Source: an uncultured Acetatifactor sp. (GTDB lineage: Bacteria; Bacillota; Clostridia; Lachnospirales; Lachnospiraceae). Taken from it: a stretch of 64,000 bases of DNA. The notes under the pieces are model-generated. The model saw only the letters and a list, made by a program, of their open reading frames with translations, had not been told where the DNA came from and searched no databases. The stretch is taken from positions 124,001 to 188,000 of the forward strand of contig CAKRTS010000001.1 in the NCBI GenBank assembly GCA_934402315.1. The letters are read 5' to 3'. Positions 18,212 to 26,387 of the stretch are shown here, piece after piece. A program made the translations under genes and the position numbers. Position 1 is the stretch's first letter. Each line of letters begins with the position of its first letter.

Positions 18212-19132
18212 TTACATCAATCCGCGTTCACCAAGCTTATTAGAAATTGCATTGGTTGAAAATACCAGTACCAGAGAAATCACTGATTTGAAAATACCGG
18301 CAGCTGTAGCAAGTGAATAGTTGCCAATGCTCATACCATATTTCAGGACGAAAATATCAATCGTCTGGGAAACATCCTGCAGCAAACCACTTCCCAGAAT
18401 ATAGGGAACCTCAAAGCTTGCATTTAAAACCCATCCGAGATTCATAATCAGTAACACAATAATTGTCGATTTAATTCCCGGCAGCGTGACATGCCACATT
18501 TTCTGAAAACGATTTGCACCATCCAGATCTGCCGCCTCATATAGAGATTGGTCTATTCCGGCTATGGCAGCTATGTAAATAATGGAATTCCAGCCCGTCT
18601 CTTTCCAGATGTTTGCAAAGGTTGTAATCCACCAGAAATATTTCTGCTCGCCCAGCCAGAGAACCGGTTTTTTGATCAGTCCAATCGACATAAGGAAATT
18701 GTTGATCATTCCATCATCCGTGGATAGCATGTTTGACACCAGCGAACATACAATAATCCAGCTCAGGAAATGAGGCAGATAAGAGGCAGTCTGGGTAAAC
18801 CGCTTAAATTTCAAAGATTTAATTTCGTTTAATAGCAGCGCAAAAACAATAGCAAACAAAAAGCCAAATACCAGATTCATAATTGACATGCCAAGCGTAT
18901 TTCTTACACTCCGCCAAAACTCTATATCTTTAAATAAGAATTTGAACTGGTCAAAACCAACAAAAGGACTTCCCGAATATCCTTTGGCAGGCTTATAATT
19001 TTGAAATGCCATGATCCAACCGCTCAAAGGATAGTAGGAAAAGATGAATGTATATATCATGAAAGGAATAATCATGATATATAGCGTTTTCGCCGACCAA
19101 ATTCTTTTTAAGGTTCTCTTATTCTTGTTCAT
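18212..19132 (-). CDS. Carbohydrate ABC transporter permease, LplB/YteP type
   Basis: This is the partner channel subunit, 306 residues with six spans and the EAA loop YEAADLDGANRFQKMWHVTLP. The N-terminal WIMAFQNYKPAKGY segment is characteristic of the LplB group, which imports oligosaccharides. It is the first gene of the permease operon and has its own promoter (-10 at 19183-19188) preceded by sequence blocks shared with the binding-protein promoter. Confidence 0.93.
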   Translation of the reverse strand: MNKNKRTLKRIWSAKTLYIMIIPFMIYTFIFSYYPLSGWIMAFQNYKPAKGYSGSPFVGFDQFKFLFKDIEFWRSVRNTLGMSIMNLVFGFLFAIVFALLLNEIKSLKFKRFTQTASYLPHFLSWIIVCSLVSNMLSTDDGMINNFLMSIGLIKKPVLWLGEQKYFWWITTFANIWKETGWNSIIYIAAIAGIDQSLYEAADLDGANRFQKMWHVTLPGIKSTIIVLLIMNLGWVLNASFEVPYILGSGLLQDVSQTIDIFVLKYGMSIGNYSLATAAGIFKSVISLVLVFSTNAISNKLGERGLM

Positions 19133-19182
19133 TTTAGCTCCTATCTGTCTGCATTAACAGACAATCTGATTATCTGTATCTT

Positions 19183-19285
19183 ATTATATCTCTATCGTCA
19201 TGTTTATGCATTCCTAGAACCCCCCTGAAAGTTCCTTTTTCTCCCCCAGCTATGTATGCAAATATTGCTACGTGTGCAAAAATTG
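19183..19285 (-). promoter_or_regulatory. Permease-operon promoter with activator-type upstream blocks
   Basis: Read on the minus strand: TATAAT (19183-19188), GGAATG (19209-19214) exactly 20 bases upstream of it, then a 29-base block (19257-19285, whose plus-strand core is TTGCTACGTGTGCAA). There is no good -35 hexamer, which suggests a promoter that needs an activator. The binding-protein promoter has the same elements at the same distances. Confidence 0.6.
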
Positions 19286-19304
19286 TTTTTTGTGTAAGCT
19301 CGCA

Positions 19305-19345
19305 TAAAAGAGAAAAGGCTGCCGCATATATTGCGACAGCCCATA
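19305..19345 (-). terminator. Terminator of the solute-binding protein gene
   Basis: GGCTGCCGCA (19317-19326) pairs with TGCGACAGCC (19332-19341), one mismatch. On the minus strand the stem is followed by TTTTCTCTTTT, directly after the binding-protein stop. The permeases are therefore expressed mainly from their own promoter. Confidence 0.8.
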
Positions 19346-19368
19346 AAAGCACAGACAATTCTCTTCTA

Positions 19369-21141
19369 TTACTTACCCATCTTCACAGCAATCTGTCTGT
19401 CGATCTCTGTCTGATATGCATCCAGATCAATCGCGTTGAATTCCTTCAGGAAATCCTGCCAGATAGAATCATACTCTGTATCGCTGGAAGCCAGAATCAG
19501 TCTGGGGAAGAACTTCATGGTTACATCGGTAATTTTTGTACTTGCTACTGCTGCAGCGCTTCCATCCTCCAAGGACATTGCCCATACTGGATAATATGCT
19601 GCTCTGATGATAGGATCAGAGAACATTTCAGCAGGATACTTAATGCCATAACCATTCAGGAATTCCTTGTCATAGTCAGACTGGGAAGCAAGATATTCGT
19701 CAGCAGACTCACCGGAACCACAAGGCATGCCATCTGCGGTATAAACACCCTGCCACTTAGGACAATAGTTCCACAGTGTCAGTCCGGTCTCATCACGCTT
19801 TTTTGCTGTATCGTACACAATGGCTCTTCTCTCTGTGGTCAAAACCTTTCCGCCATCCTCTGTGAGATTCCAGTCAACGCCTTCCTCACCCCACTGCAGA
19901 TAGTCCTGAACCTCTCTCTGGCAAAGCCAGTCAAAGAAGCGAAGAAGTCTCTCAGGATTCTTGCAGTTTACAGAAATTCCAATACCGTTTGTACCGGTAG
20001 GAATACCATTGGACTTATCCAGATATCCATCCGTTACACCTTCCTTGGTAATAGGAAGGGAAACATATGTCCTGTCAAATTTGCCGTCTGCCTTCAAAAG
20101 ATCCTGTGCACTGCTGAAATTCCAGTTCTGATCGTAAAAACCAAGTACCGCACCGGTTGTAATCTTGGAGATATACTGATCGTAGTTCTGGGTAAAGGTT
20201 TCTGCACTGATCACACCCTTTTCATACTCTTCATTCAGCTTTTTGTAGAAGTCATAAGCCTCGTCGCTGATCTGGAAGAATGATGTCTCATAGGTATTCT
20301 GGTCAACAAAGATTGCACCGTCGTTTCCTGCGCCGAGGAGGTTCTGTACCGGATTCAGAAGAGCCCAGTTACGCCATCCATCTGCAAGAATTTCAAAACC
20401 AGTGGTCTTAACGCCGTCAATTTCAGGATACTTTGCGAGATAAGCTTCAATTACATCAAAGTACTCATCTACCGTATGGATTTCGGGATATCCAGCCTCT
20501 GCCAGAACTGCCTTCTGGATGTAGAATCCCAGACCACACTCAAAAACAGGCGCCGCCTCTGTTACATCATTTTTCATTGTGCCGTAGATTTCCATATTAT
20601 AAATATGACCATCTTCCTGCTTCAAATAATCCATTACCTGAGAATACATTGCATTCAAGTTTCCATACTTAGGAATCTCATCCTCAAGCGGAATAAATGC
20701 ACCTGCATCCATCAGCTTCGTAGCAGCATCACCCGCGAAAATAACATCGGGATAATCACCACCAGCAATCATGACACCAAGCTTCTGATCCAAGTCTCCA
20801 ACCAGGAACTCGAATTTCAGAGTCACACCGGTCAGCTCCTGAATTTTCTTAATAACAGGATTATCATCTGCGGGTGCAACACCAGGGTCTCTCACAAAGA
20901 AAGTGTAAGTAATAGGATCATTTGCATCCTCCATAGCAACAAGTCCGCCATAGTTTCCATCGGTGACGTTGCCATTGCCTGCGGTAGCTGACGATTCAGT
21001 TCCGCTTTCAGAACCGGCACTGTTTGATGTCTGCTGGCTGGTACTGCTTCCTTCAGAACCACTGTCTGAAGAACCGCAACCTACTGTAGACAACACTAAC
21101 CCGGTTGCCAACAGTGCTGCTAAAAACTTTTTCATTTTCAT
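19369..21141 (-). CDS. Extracellular carbohydrate-binding lipoprotein, LplA type
   Basis: This is the surface-anchored binding protein of the sugar importer. The 590-residue precursor has a lipoprotein signal peptide ending in VLSTVGC, so C22 would be lipid-modified, then a serine/glycine/threonine-rich linker (about 23-60), then the large binding domain. The length (500-600 residues) is typical of LplA-type oligosaccharide-binding proteins. I chose ATG 21141 (MKMKKFLAALL) behind GGAGGAAGG; the longer frame to 21189 reads through that site. It lies between the YesN gene and the permeases and has its own promoter and terminator, allowing higher expression than the channel. Confidence 0.93.
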   Translation of the reverse strand: MKMKKFLAALLATGLVLSTVGCGSSDSGSEGSSTSQQTSNSAGSESGTESSATAGNGNVTDGNYGGLVAMEDANDPITYTFFVRDPGVAPADDNPVIKKIQELTGVTLKFEFLVGDLDQKLGVMIAGGDYPDVIFAGDAATKLMDAGAFIPLEDEIPKYGNLNAMYSQVMDYLKQEDGHIYNMEIYGTMKNDVTEAAPVFECGLGFYIQKAVLAEAGYPEIHTVDEYFDVIEAYLAKYPEIDGVKTTGFEILADGWRNWALLNPVQNLLGAGNDGAIFVDQNTYETSFFQISDEAYDFYKKLNEEYEKGVISAETFTQNYDQYISKITTGAVLGFYDQNWNFSSAQDLLKADGKFDRTYVSLPITKEGVTDGYLDKSNGIPTGTNGIGISVNCKNPERLLRFFDWLCQREVQDYLQWGEEGVDWNLTEDGGKVLTTERRAIVYDTAKKRDETGLTLWNYCPKWQGVYTADGMPCGSGESADEYLASQSDYDKEFLNGYGIKYPAEMFSDPIIRAAYYPVWAMSLEDGSAAAVASTKITDVTMKFFPRLILASSDTEYDSIWQDFLKEFNAIDLDAYQTEIDRQIAVKMGK

Positions 21142-21215
21142 GAAATACCTTCCTCCTTCTCTTTTGGGTAACCTTATATCCATTCTCAAGGTTCCCTAAT
21201 TAAGTTTACAAATGT

Positions 21216-21318
21216 ATTATACATCGGGGAAAAAAATGTTTCATTCCATGAACACTCCCATTCATTCCATTTTTTTCCCATATTGGGTGTGCAGATGTTG
21301 CTACATGTGCAATTATTG
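21216..21318 (-). promoter_or_regulatory. Binding-protein promoter with the same upstream blocks as the permease promoter
   Basis: Minus strand: TATAAT (21216-21221), GGAATG (21242-21247) 20 bases upstream, then the 29-base block at 21290-21318 (plus-strand core TTGCTACATGTGCAA). Offsets are identical to those at 19183-19285. The distal block overlaps the last codons of the YesN-like gene. Confidence 0.6.
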
Positions 21319-22863
21319 CTCTTGTGGTGTTTTTTCATTTCTGAACGATTTCCGGTATTCCGTAGGTGTCTGGTGCATTTCTGCTGTAAATTTTGACACA
21401 AAATATTTACTTTCCCCAAATCCTACTTCCTCTGCAATCTTGTAGATTACCTCATCTGTCTGGCGTAGAAGTCTTTTGGCTTCCTCCATCCGCAATCTGT
21501 TCACATACTGCTTAAAGCCTTCTCCTGTTGCATTCATCATGCATTTCCCAAGATAGGAAGAACTAATAAAAAAATTATCTGCGACATTCTTCAGCGAAAT
21601 AGGCTCCCTGAAATGTTCCTGAATATAGGAAAGGATTTTCTCAACTAAATCATTATTTTTTACATTTTTCGCTGCAACGACATAGTCTGTCACAAGGTTA
21701 ATCTGTTTCCACAACATCTGTTCCCAGTTTTCAGCACAAATGAAGCCGCATTCGTCCCGCCAATCCAATGGCTTCAAATCAATTTTTTCCCTCTTGTCCT
21801 CGGCACAGCACCCCTGTATAATATCCACAAGAATATAATAAATGCGATAACTGATTTCCTGAATATAAACAATATTTAATTTTTTCGCCCGGGCCTCTGA
21901 AAGAATCGAGTCAAATTCTTCTCTTAAGCAATCACGATCTGTTGCCTGTACCGCATACTTGATTTTATCCAGATGAGAATCTTCATGTGCAATTCGCATT
22001 TCGGATTCCTCAGTCTCCGTTTTTTCGCCGATACATATAATCCTTTCTCCCCTCCAGAAGACATCTGTCATCATCTTATATAGATGAATATCATAGATAT
22101 TTCTAAAGGAGCTGGTCATATCACGAAAAATAGCTGTATCAAACAAAATTGCACAATCCGCATCATGTTTCTTAATATGGTGTAAAATATGCCTTCCGAA
22201 TAATGTTACACTGTACTGATATTCTTCTAAAATCTCTTCTTTTACAAGATAAGTAAGTACGCTGCCTCTATTCCTCAGCAGAGCTGCTTTGTCATTCGGT
22301 ATCCGCTTTTCCAGTTCTTCCCTGACAAAAGAATATATATTTTCACAGTCTTCTCTCCACAAAAATACACAATGCATCAAAAAAAATTTTTTATATTCCT
22401 CTGTATTTTCCTTTCCCTCATGATATATTTTCTGCAAAGCTTTCGTTACATTTGTAATACTCTCATTGTCACGCTTTTGTATTCCGTTATCCAGCTCCTG
22501 TTTTAATTGCAATAGCAGAGGCAGAAGTTCATCCTCATCTAATGGCTTTGTAAGATAGGCTTTGACCCCGAAACGCATGGCACTTCTTGCATATTCAAAA
22601 TCACTGTATCCGGAAAGCATAATAATATAAGGCATATTATTTTCTTCCTTCTTCAAACAGCCCAGAAATTCCAGACCGTCAAGTATTGGCATACATACAT
22701 CCAGAAGAATCACATCCGGATGAAAGACTCTGTATTTTTCCAGCGCGTCTGCTCCGCTTTTTGCCATTGCACATACCTGAAAGCCGCAGGATTCAAAATC
22801 AACTGCCTGTGCAAGACTTTCACGTATGGTTTTCTCGTCGTCTGCGATCATTATTTGATACAT
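21313..22863 (-). CDS. YesN-like response regulator with AraC DNA-binding domain
   Basis: This 516-residue protein has an N-terminal receiver domain with the phosphorylated D55 (DVILLDVCMP) and the K in LTKPLDEDE. A long middle region of unclear function follows, then a C-terminal AraC-type double helix-turn-helix (about 415-510; LKNVADNFFISSSYLGKCM and IAEEVGFGESKYFVSKF). It is encoded 1 base downstream of the sensor kinase. YesN-type regulators switch on neighbouring sugar-import genes. The best candidate targets are the two promoters at 19.2 and 21.2 kb that share sequence blocks. Confidence 0.94.
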   Translation of the reverse strand: MYQIMIADDEKTIRESLAQAVDFESCGFQVCAMAKSGADALEKYRVFHPDVILLDVCMPILDGLEFLGCLKKEENNMPYIIMLSGYSDFEYARSAMRFGVKAYLTKPLDEDELLPLLLQLKQELDNGIQKRDNESITNVTKALQKIYHEGKENTEEYKKFFLMHCVFLWREDCENIYSFVREELEKRIPNDKAALLRNRGSVLTYLVKEEILEEYQYSVTLFGRHILHHIKKHDADCAILFDTAIFRDMTSSFRNIYDIHLYKMMTDVFWRGERIICIGEKTETEESEMRIAHEDSHLDKIKYAVQATDRDCLREEFDSILSEARAKKLNIVYIQEISYRIYYILVDIIQGCCAEDKREKIDLKPLDWRDECGFICAENWEQMLWKQINLVTDYVVAAKNVKNNDLVEKILSYIQEHFREPISLKNVADNFFISSSYLGKCMMNATGEGFKQYVNRLRMEEAKRLLRQTDEVIYKIAEEVGFGESKYFVSKFTAEMHQTPTEYRKSFRNEKTPQEQ

Positions 22864-22864
22864 A

Positions 22865-24706
22865 TTATTCTCCGTTCAGTGTAAAATCATAATCCCTTTT
22901 TTCGTTTCCAATGGGGATACTTATCTGGCATTTTGTTCCACTACCATACACACTGTCAATTTCAAAGCTACAGGTATCACCATAATATAGATTAAGTCTT
23001 CTGTATACGTTCCAGAGCCCCACGCTCTTTCCGGCTGCGGGCTGTCCACTCAGCATTGCCCGAAGTTCTTTAAGCTTTTCGTCCGTCATACCTCCGCCAT
23101 TATCTTCGATTGACAGTTTAAGATACTCCCCGCAGACAACGGCATCGACTTTAACCCAACGATTATCGGAAACGGCTTCCACTCCATGAACACATGCATT
23201 TTCAACTAAGGGCTGTAGAATCATTTTTGGTATAAGGCAATCCCACGCTTCTTCCGCCACATTGATTTCGTAAGAGAATTCATCTCCGAACCGATAATTT
23301 TGTATATGCAAAAATTCATCCAAAAAATTCATCTCTTCTCTAAGTGTTATAATATTATCCCGCCATTCAATCAGATTGCGGAACATTCTTGCCATATACC
23401 GTATCATCTGGGCTGTCTCTTTCTCTCCCTTGACAACAGCTTTTAACCGGATGCTTTCTAAGGCATTAAACATAAAATGCGGATTCACCTGGCTTTGAAG
23501 TGCAAGAAACCGTGCCTGATTGGTTTCCTTTTCAAGTTCTGCCTGTATAATTCTTGATTTATATTCTTTGTCAATCAGTTCTGTCAGCTGCTGGCTCATC
23601 TGGTTAATACTTTCCTCCAGAACACTGAATTCGTCTTTACCTGAAATTTCCGGTTTGTATAGTACAAAATTGCCCTTGGCAATCTCCTCCGATTGCTTCA
23701 CCAGACGTTCCAGCCGGCGGTTCATATTGGCGACAACCAGATAAACACAGCATAATGCAAAAAGCAGACACAGAATAGAAATAGCAAATGACATCAACCG
23801 GCTATGTGAAAACTCTTTTGCGATCGCACGGTCATCGTAAATACCATACAGCGTAATATGAAAGTCGCTCAATTCTTTTTTTAATACCGTATAACCTTCA
23901 TTCTTCTCCTGCTCCTGCTCATTATACACTGCCATTTCCCCAATATTGCTATAGGAATTTGCTGCCGAAATAATATGATTTTCCGAATCTACAAGGAACA
24001 TATTCTCAAACAGATTACTCTCCAGCAGCACCCTTTCCATATAGGATGTATTGAGATTTGCACGGAGTATTTTTTGATATTTACTATACTGGCTGTAATG
24101 ATCAAAAATAATTAACAGGCTGATACTTCTTGTATCAACAGTCCTTGCAAATCTGCTTTTTTCATGAGCCGTACGAAAATAAATCCTTCTCTTGCCTTCA
24201 ATAGGCTGCAGGTTGACATAAGATAGTTCTTCACCCAGTGTTTCCTTGTCGATTGGATTTAGTGTCCTGACAACGGCACCATTCAGAATGGTATCATTGT
24301 CTGTGTAAATCATCATATTGCTAATTTCATAGGGATAAAGCATGCTGTCGGAAAAAAGCAGCTGAAAGGCCTCCTGATAATGGATCAGATATTCCAGCTC
24401 CCGGTCATAGGTATAATCAAGATACCTGTACAGAGTTTCATTATTGCAGTAAGCCTTCATCAGGGACACTGCGCCGGAAAGCATGTTATTAATTTTTTCT
24501 GCCTTATCATTCATGGCATCATTCAGTTTTTCCAGCATTTCTGCCTGTACACTCTGTTCTGTCTGATGATAATAGACAATATTCTGTACCAGAACAGGAA
24601 TCATAATACTAAATACAAATAAGAGCGCAAATTTCTTGGAAAATGAAAGATTATTCAGATACGAATTAAACAAACCCCGTTTAGACATAATATTATTTCT
24701 TCTCAT
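22865..24706 (-). CDS. YesM-like sensor histidine kinase
   Basis: This membrane sensor has one N-terminal span (about residues 20-40), a large extracellular domain, a second span (LMSFAISILCLLFALCCVYLVV), a HAMP region (NRRLERLVKQSEEIAKGNF), the phosphorylated histidine in QVNPHFMFNALESIR, and an ATPase domain with LVENACVHG and DNGGGMTDEKL. This is the YesM/LytS-type (His_kinase) layout. Possible starts are 24727, 24706 and 24688; none has a strong ribosome site, and I picked 24706. It starts within ~50 bases of the end of the SOS-regulated LysM gene on the same strand. Confidence 0.93.
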   Translation of the reverse strand: MRRNNIMSKRGLFNSYLNNLSFSKKFALLFVFSIMIPVLVQNIVYYHQTEQSVQAEMLEKLNDAMNDKAEKINNMLSGAVSLMKAYCNNETLYRYLDYTYDRELEYLIHYQEAFQLLFSDSMLYPYEISNMMIYTDNDTILNGAVVRTLNPIDKETLGEELSYVNLQPIEGKRRIYFRTAHEKSRFARTVDTRSISLLIIFDHYSQYSKYQKILRANLNTSYMERVLLESNLFENMFLVDSENHIISAANSYSNIGEMAVYNEQEQEKNEGYTVLKKELSDFHITLYGIYDDRAIAKEFSHSRLMSFAISILCLLFALCCVYLVVANMNRRLERLVKQSEEIAKGNFVLYKPEISGKDEFSVLEESINQMSQQLTELIDKEYKSRIIQAELEKETNQARFLALQSQVNPHFMFNALESIRLKAVVKGEKETAQMIRYMARMFRNLIEWRDNIITLREEMNFLDEFLHIQNYRFGDEFSYEINVAEEAWDCLIPKMILQPLVENACVHGVEAVSDNRWVKVDAVVCGEYLKLSIEDNGGGMTDEKLKELRAMLSGQPAAGKSVGLWNVYRRLNLYYGDTCSFEIDSVYGSGTKCQISIPIGNEKRDYDFTLNGE

Positions 24707-24752
24707 TTCTTCTCTTCGCGCCCACAAAAAGCAAGAGACTTTTCATCAAATC

Positions 24753-25142
24753 CTAATAGATATATTCCGAAGAATAATAGGGAACAACCAGCGTCTGCCC
24801 CGCTGAAATTGTGTCTTCCTCAAGATGGTTGATATGCTTCACCTCAGAAATATAACTATTTTTATTTTTATAGAAATCATAGTCAATATATTCATCTGCA
24901 ATATTCCAAAGGGTATCACCTGTATTCACTGTGATACTCGTATAGTACTTAAAACCGCTGCTGGCATTTGACTTAATGGCTCTATAGGACAGTGAACAGA
25001 TCAGAACCATGCAGATTGCAGCAAAAACAGCCACAAAGCCAAGCACTAGCTTCTGTCTCCGTGCTCTGCGCAGCCGTAGCACACGTCTGTAGCTTCTCAA
25101 GGCTCTGTCATCCATTATTTCAAAACTTCTTCTGTTCTGCAT
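24753..25142 (-). CDS. LysM-domain membrane protein, probable YneA-like SOS cell-division inhibitor
   Basis: This 129-residue protein has a very basic N-terminal stretch (about 10-28, RRVLRLRRARRQK), one membrane span (VLGFVAVFAAICMVLICSL) and a C-terminal LysM domain (about 72-125, NTGDTLWNIADEY ... GQTLVVPYY) that binds peptidoglycan. This is the layout of B. subtilis YneA, which blocks septation during DNA damage. Its promoter carries three LexA boxes, which strongly supports the SOS role. I chose ATG 25142 (MQNRRSFEIMDD); ATG 25151 is possible and the frame to 25250 reads into the promoter. Identification as YneA is by layout and regulation, not by close sequence identity. Confidence 0.85.
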   Translation of the reverse strand: MQNRRSFEIMDDRALRSYRRVLRLRRARRQKLVLGFVAVFAAICMVLICSLSYRAIKSNASSGFKYYTSITVNTGDTLWNIADEYIDYDFYKNKNSYISEVKHINHLEEDTISAGQTLVVPYYSSEYIY

Positions 25143-25186
25143 TACCCTCATCCTCTCTTTCACGGAAACGTCCGGACATCTGTTCG

Positions 25187-25198
25187 GAACGTTTGTTC
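25187..25198 (-). promoter_or_regulatory. LexA box 1 of the LysM gene
   Basis: GAACGTTTGTTC has both half-sites of the Firmicutes LexA box GAAC-N4-GTTC intact. It lies just downstream of the -10 element, over the expected transcription start. Confidence 0.75.
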
Positions 25199-25205
25199 TA
25201 TGCAA

Positions 25206-25234
25206 ATTATATTGCAAGAACAAACGTTTGTCAA
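25206..25234 (-). promoter_or_regulatory. Consensus sigmaA promoter of the LysM gene
   Basis: Minus strand: TTGACA (25229-25234), 17-base spacer, TATAAT (25206-25211). Both hexamers are perfect, so the promoter should be strong when not repressed. Confidence 0.9.
25217..25230 (-). promoter_or_regulatory. LexA box 2 of the LysM gene
   Basis: AGAACAAACGTTTG matches 13 of 14 positions of the B. subtilis consensus CGAACRNRYGTTYG and fills the spacer between -35 and -10. Confidence 0.85.
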
Positions 25235-25243
25235 CAGATAATC

Positions 25244-25257
25244 CGAACATATTTTCG
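25244..25257 (-). promoter_or_regulatory. LexA box 3 of the LysM gene
   Basis: CGAACATATTTTCG matches 13 of 14 consensus positions and lies just upstream of the -35. With the next four bases it is nearly identical to the box in front of lexA at 30573-30590. Confidence 0.75.
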
Positions 25258-25273
25258 GAATGCAGAATTAAGT

Positions 25274-25305
25274 GTTACTGTTCACAGTCAATGTCATTAA
25301 CTTAG
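25274..25305 (+). repeat. Left terminal inverted repeat of the IS remnant
   Basis: A 32-base arm beginning GTTACTGTTCA and ending TCATTAACTTAG. Its reverse complement recurs at 26302-26333 with two differences. Confidence 0.88.
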
Positions 25306-25373
25306 GTAGATTTCTGTTGAAAACCCGAAATCTGTTTTTTTTACCCCTAACTCAAAATAAAATGGACTTGACA

Positions 25374-25400
25374 CGCCGCCTAAAATGTGCGGCGTTTTTT
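25374..25400 (+). terminator. Terminator-like hairpin inside the IS remnant, with an overlapping alternative hairpin
   Basis: CGCCGC (25374-25379) pairs with GCGGCG (25389-25394), followed by TTTTTT. The 3' arm also starts a second perfect 11-base inverted repeat, GGCGTTTTTTG (25391-25401) with CAAAAAACGCC (25409-25419 region), so the two hairpins exclude each other. Confidence 0.7.
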
Positions 25401-26062
25401 GTTTTCATCAAAAAACGCCAATTGATCAGGAACTGTCGTTTTACATTTATCTGATCAAGGAGGCACCTTATGAAGACAGAACCCAGTCAAAAAAGAAACG
25501 GACACGCCCACTGCTCGCCGGACAGTACCGGCATATATGTCAGGCTGTTCCATTGGACTACCTGGATGAAAACCGCAGCGAATATGACATCTCCCTGCGT
25601 GTCGTCAGGTTCGAGATCTTACCCGGCTGTTTCGAAAACATCATAACAAATCTGCCGGAATACGAATTCAGCTTTGAAGATTTCAAGGAACTGTACCATT
25701 TGCGATGGAACGAAGAAAACTCCTTCCGTGACCTGAAATATCCATTATGCCTGAAAGCGTTCCATTCAAAAAAATACGAGTATATCGTTCAGGAAATATG
25801 GGCACGTGCCATCCTGCACAATTTCAGTTCCGCTATCATATCCGGAGTGGACATTGACAGCAGCGGGAAAAAATATGAGTATCAGGTAAATTTTGCAGAA
25901 GGTTTCAAAATCTGCCGGGATTTCCTACGGATTCATGACGGCAGGACAACATTAGAAGTGGAGAGCCTGATCGCCCAGAACATTGAACCAATCAGGCCCG
26001 GAAGAACCTTTGCACGCCAACACAGGTTTAAACTTCCGATCAGCTTCTGCTATCGGAACTGA
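25385..26062 (+). pseudogene. IS4-family transposase, C-terminal fragment
   Basis: The open frame keeps the C-terminal catalytic part of an IS4-type DDE transposase. YHLRWNEENSFRDLK matches the family's YREK signature, Y-x2-R-x3-E-x6-K, including the last catalytic glutamate. The region holding the two catalytic aspartates, roughly the first 200 residues, is absent, so the protein cannot move the element. The frame itself is intact after that, with no stop until 26062, which suggests a fairly recent deletion. The ATG at 25385 lies inside a hairpin and is unlikely to be a genuine start. Confidence 0.85.
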
Positions 26063-26301
26063 CCGGGCGGAAACCGCCACAACTCCTATAATATACTATT
26101 TACCAGATGGAAGCATCTTTTTTTGAAAAATCTGCATCCGTCTATTTGCCATACTCACATTTACCGGTTAAGTATTTTTTAATGTCTGATATACCTTTGT
26201 GTGCTTTGAAGCAGATACATTTTACGTTCTTAGCCTCACCAGATTTCCTTAAGTTAACAGGAAAAGCGATTTCTAACACTGCTTTATATCGCGGGATACT
26301 G

Positions 26302-26333
26302 CTAAGTTAATGACATTGCCTCTGAACAGTAAC
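26302..26333 (-). repeat. Right terminal inverted repeat of the IS remnant
   Basis: A 32-base arm, CTAAGTTAATGAC through GAACAGTAAC, is the inverted copy of 25274-25305. Confidence 0.88.
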
Positions 26334-26387
26334 AAATTTTCACGCAGACACTATTATCCATGCCGTAAATCTCTGATAACAGGCATT

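Larger units (their letters stand above)
25273..26334. mobile_element. Decayed IS4-family insertion sequence, internally deleted
   Basis: A ~1.06 kb segment is bounded by long inverted repeats (25274-25305 and 26302-26333; 30 of 32 bases pair) and contains the C-terminal part of an IS4-type transposase. A complete element of this type would be roughly 1.4-1.7 kb, so the 5' half of the transposase gene appears deleted. No target-site duplication could be found. It fills the gap between the LysM promoter and the GH43 gene; from 26063 to 26301 it holds no other gene I can support. Confidence 0.85.

Noticed and set aside
19252..20283. A 343-residue plus-strand open frame opposite the binding-protein gene
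   Set aside because: It is antisense to a clearly real lipoprotein gene, has no ribosome site, and its protein resembles no family.
26107..26310. A 67-residue open frame within the IS remnant
   Set aside because: It runs into the right inverted repeat, has no ribosome site and looks like non-coding IS tail.
25262..26342. Target-site duplication of the IS remnant
   Set aside because: The bases outside the two inverted repeats (GAATTAAG and AATTTTCA) do not match, so none can be claimed.
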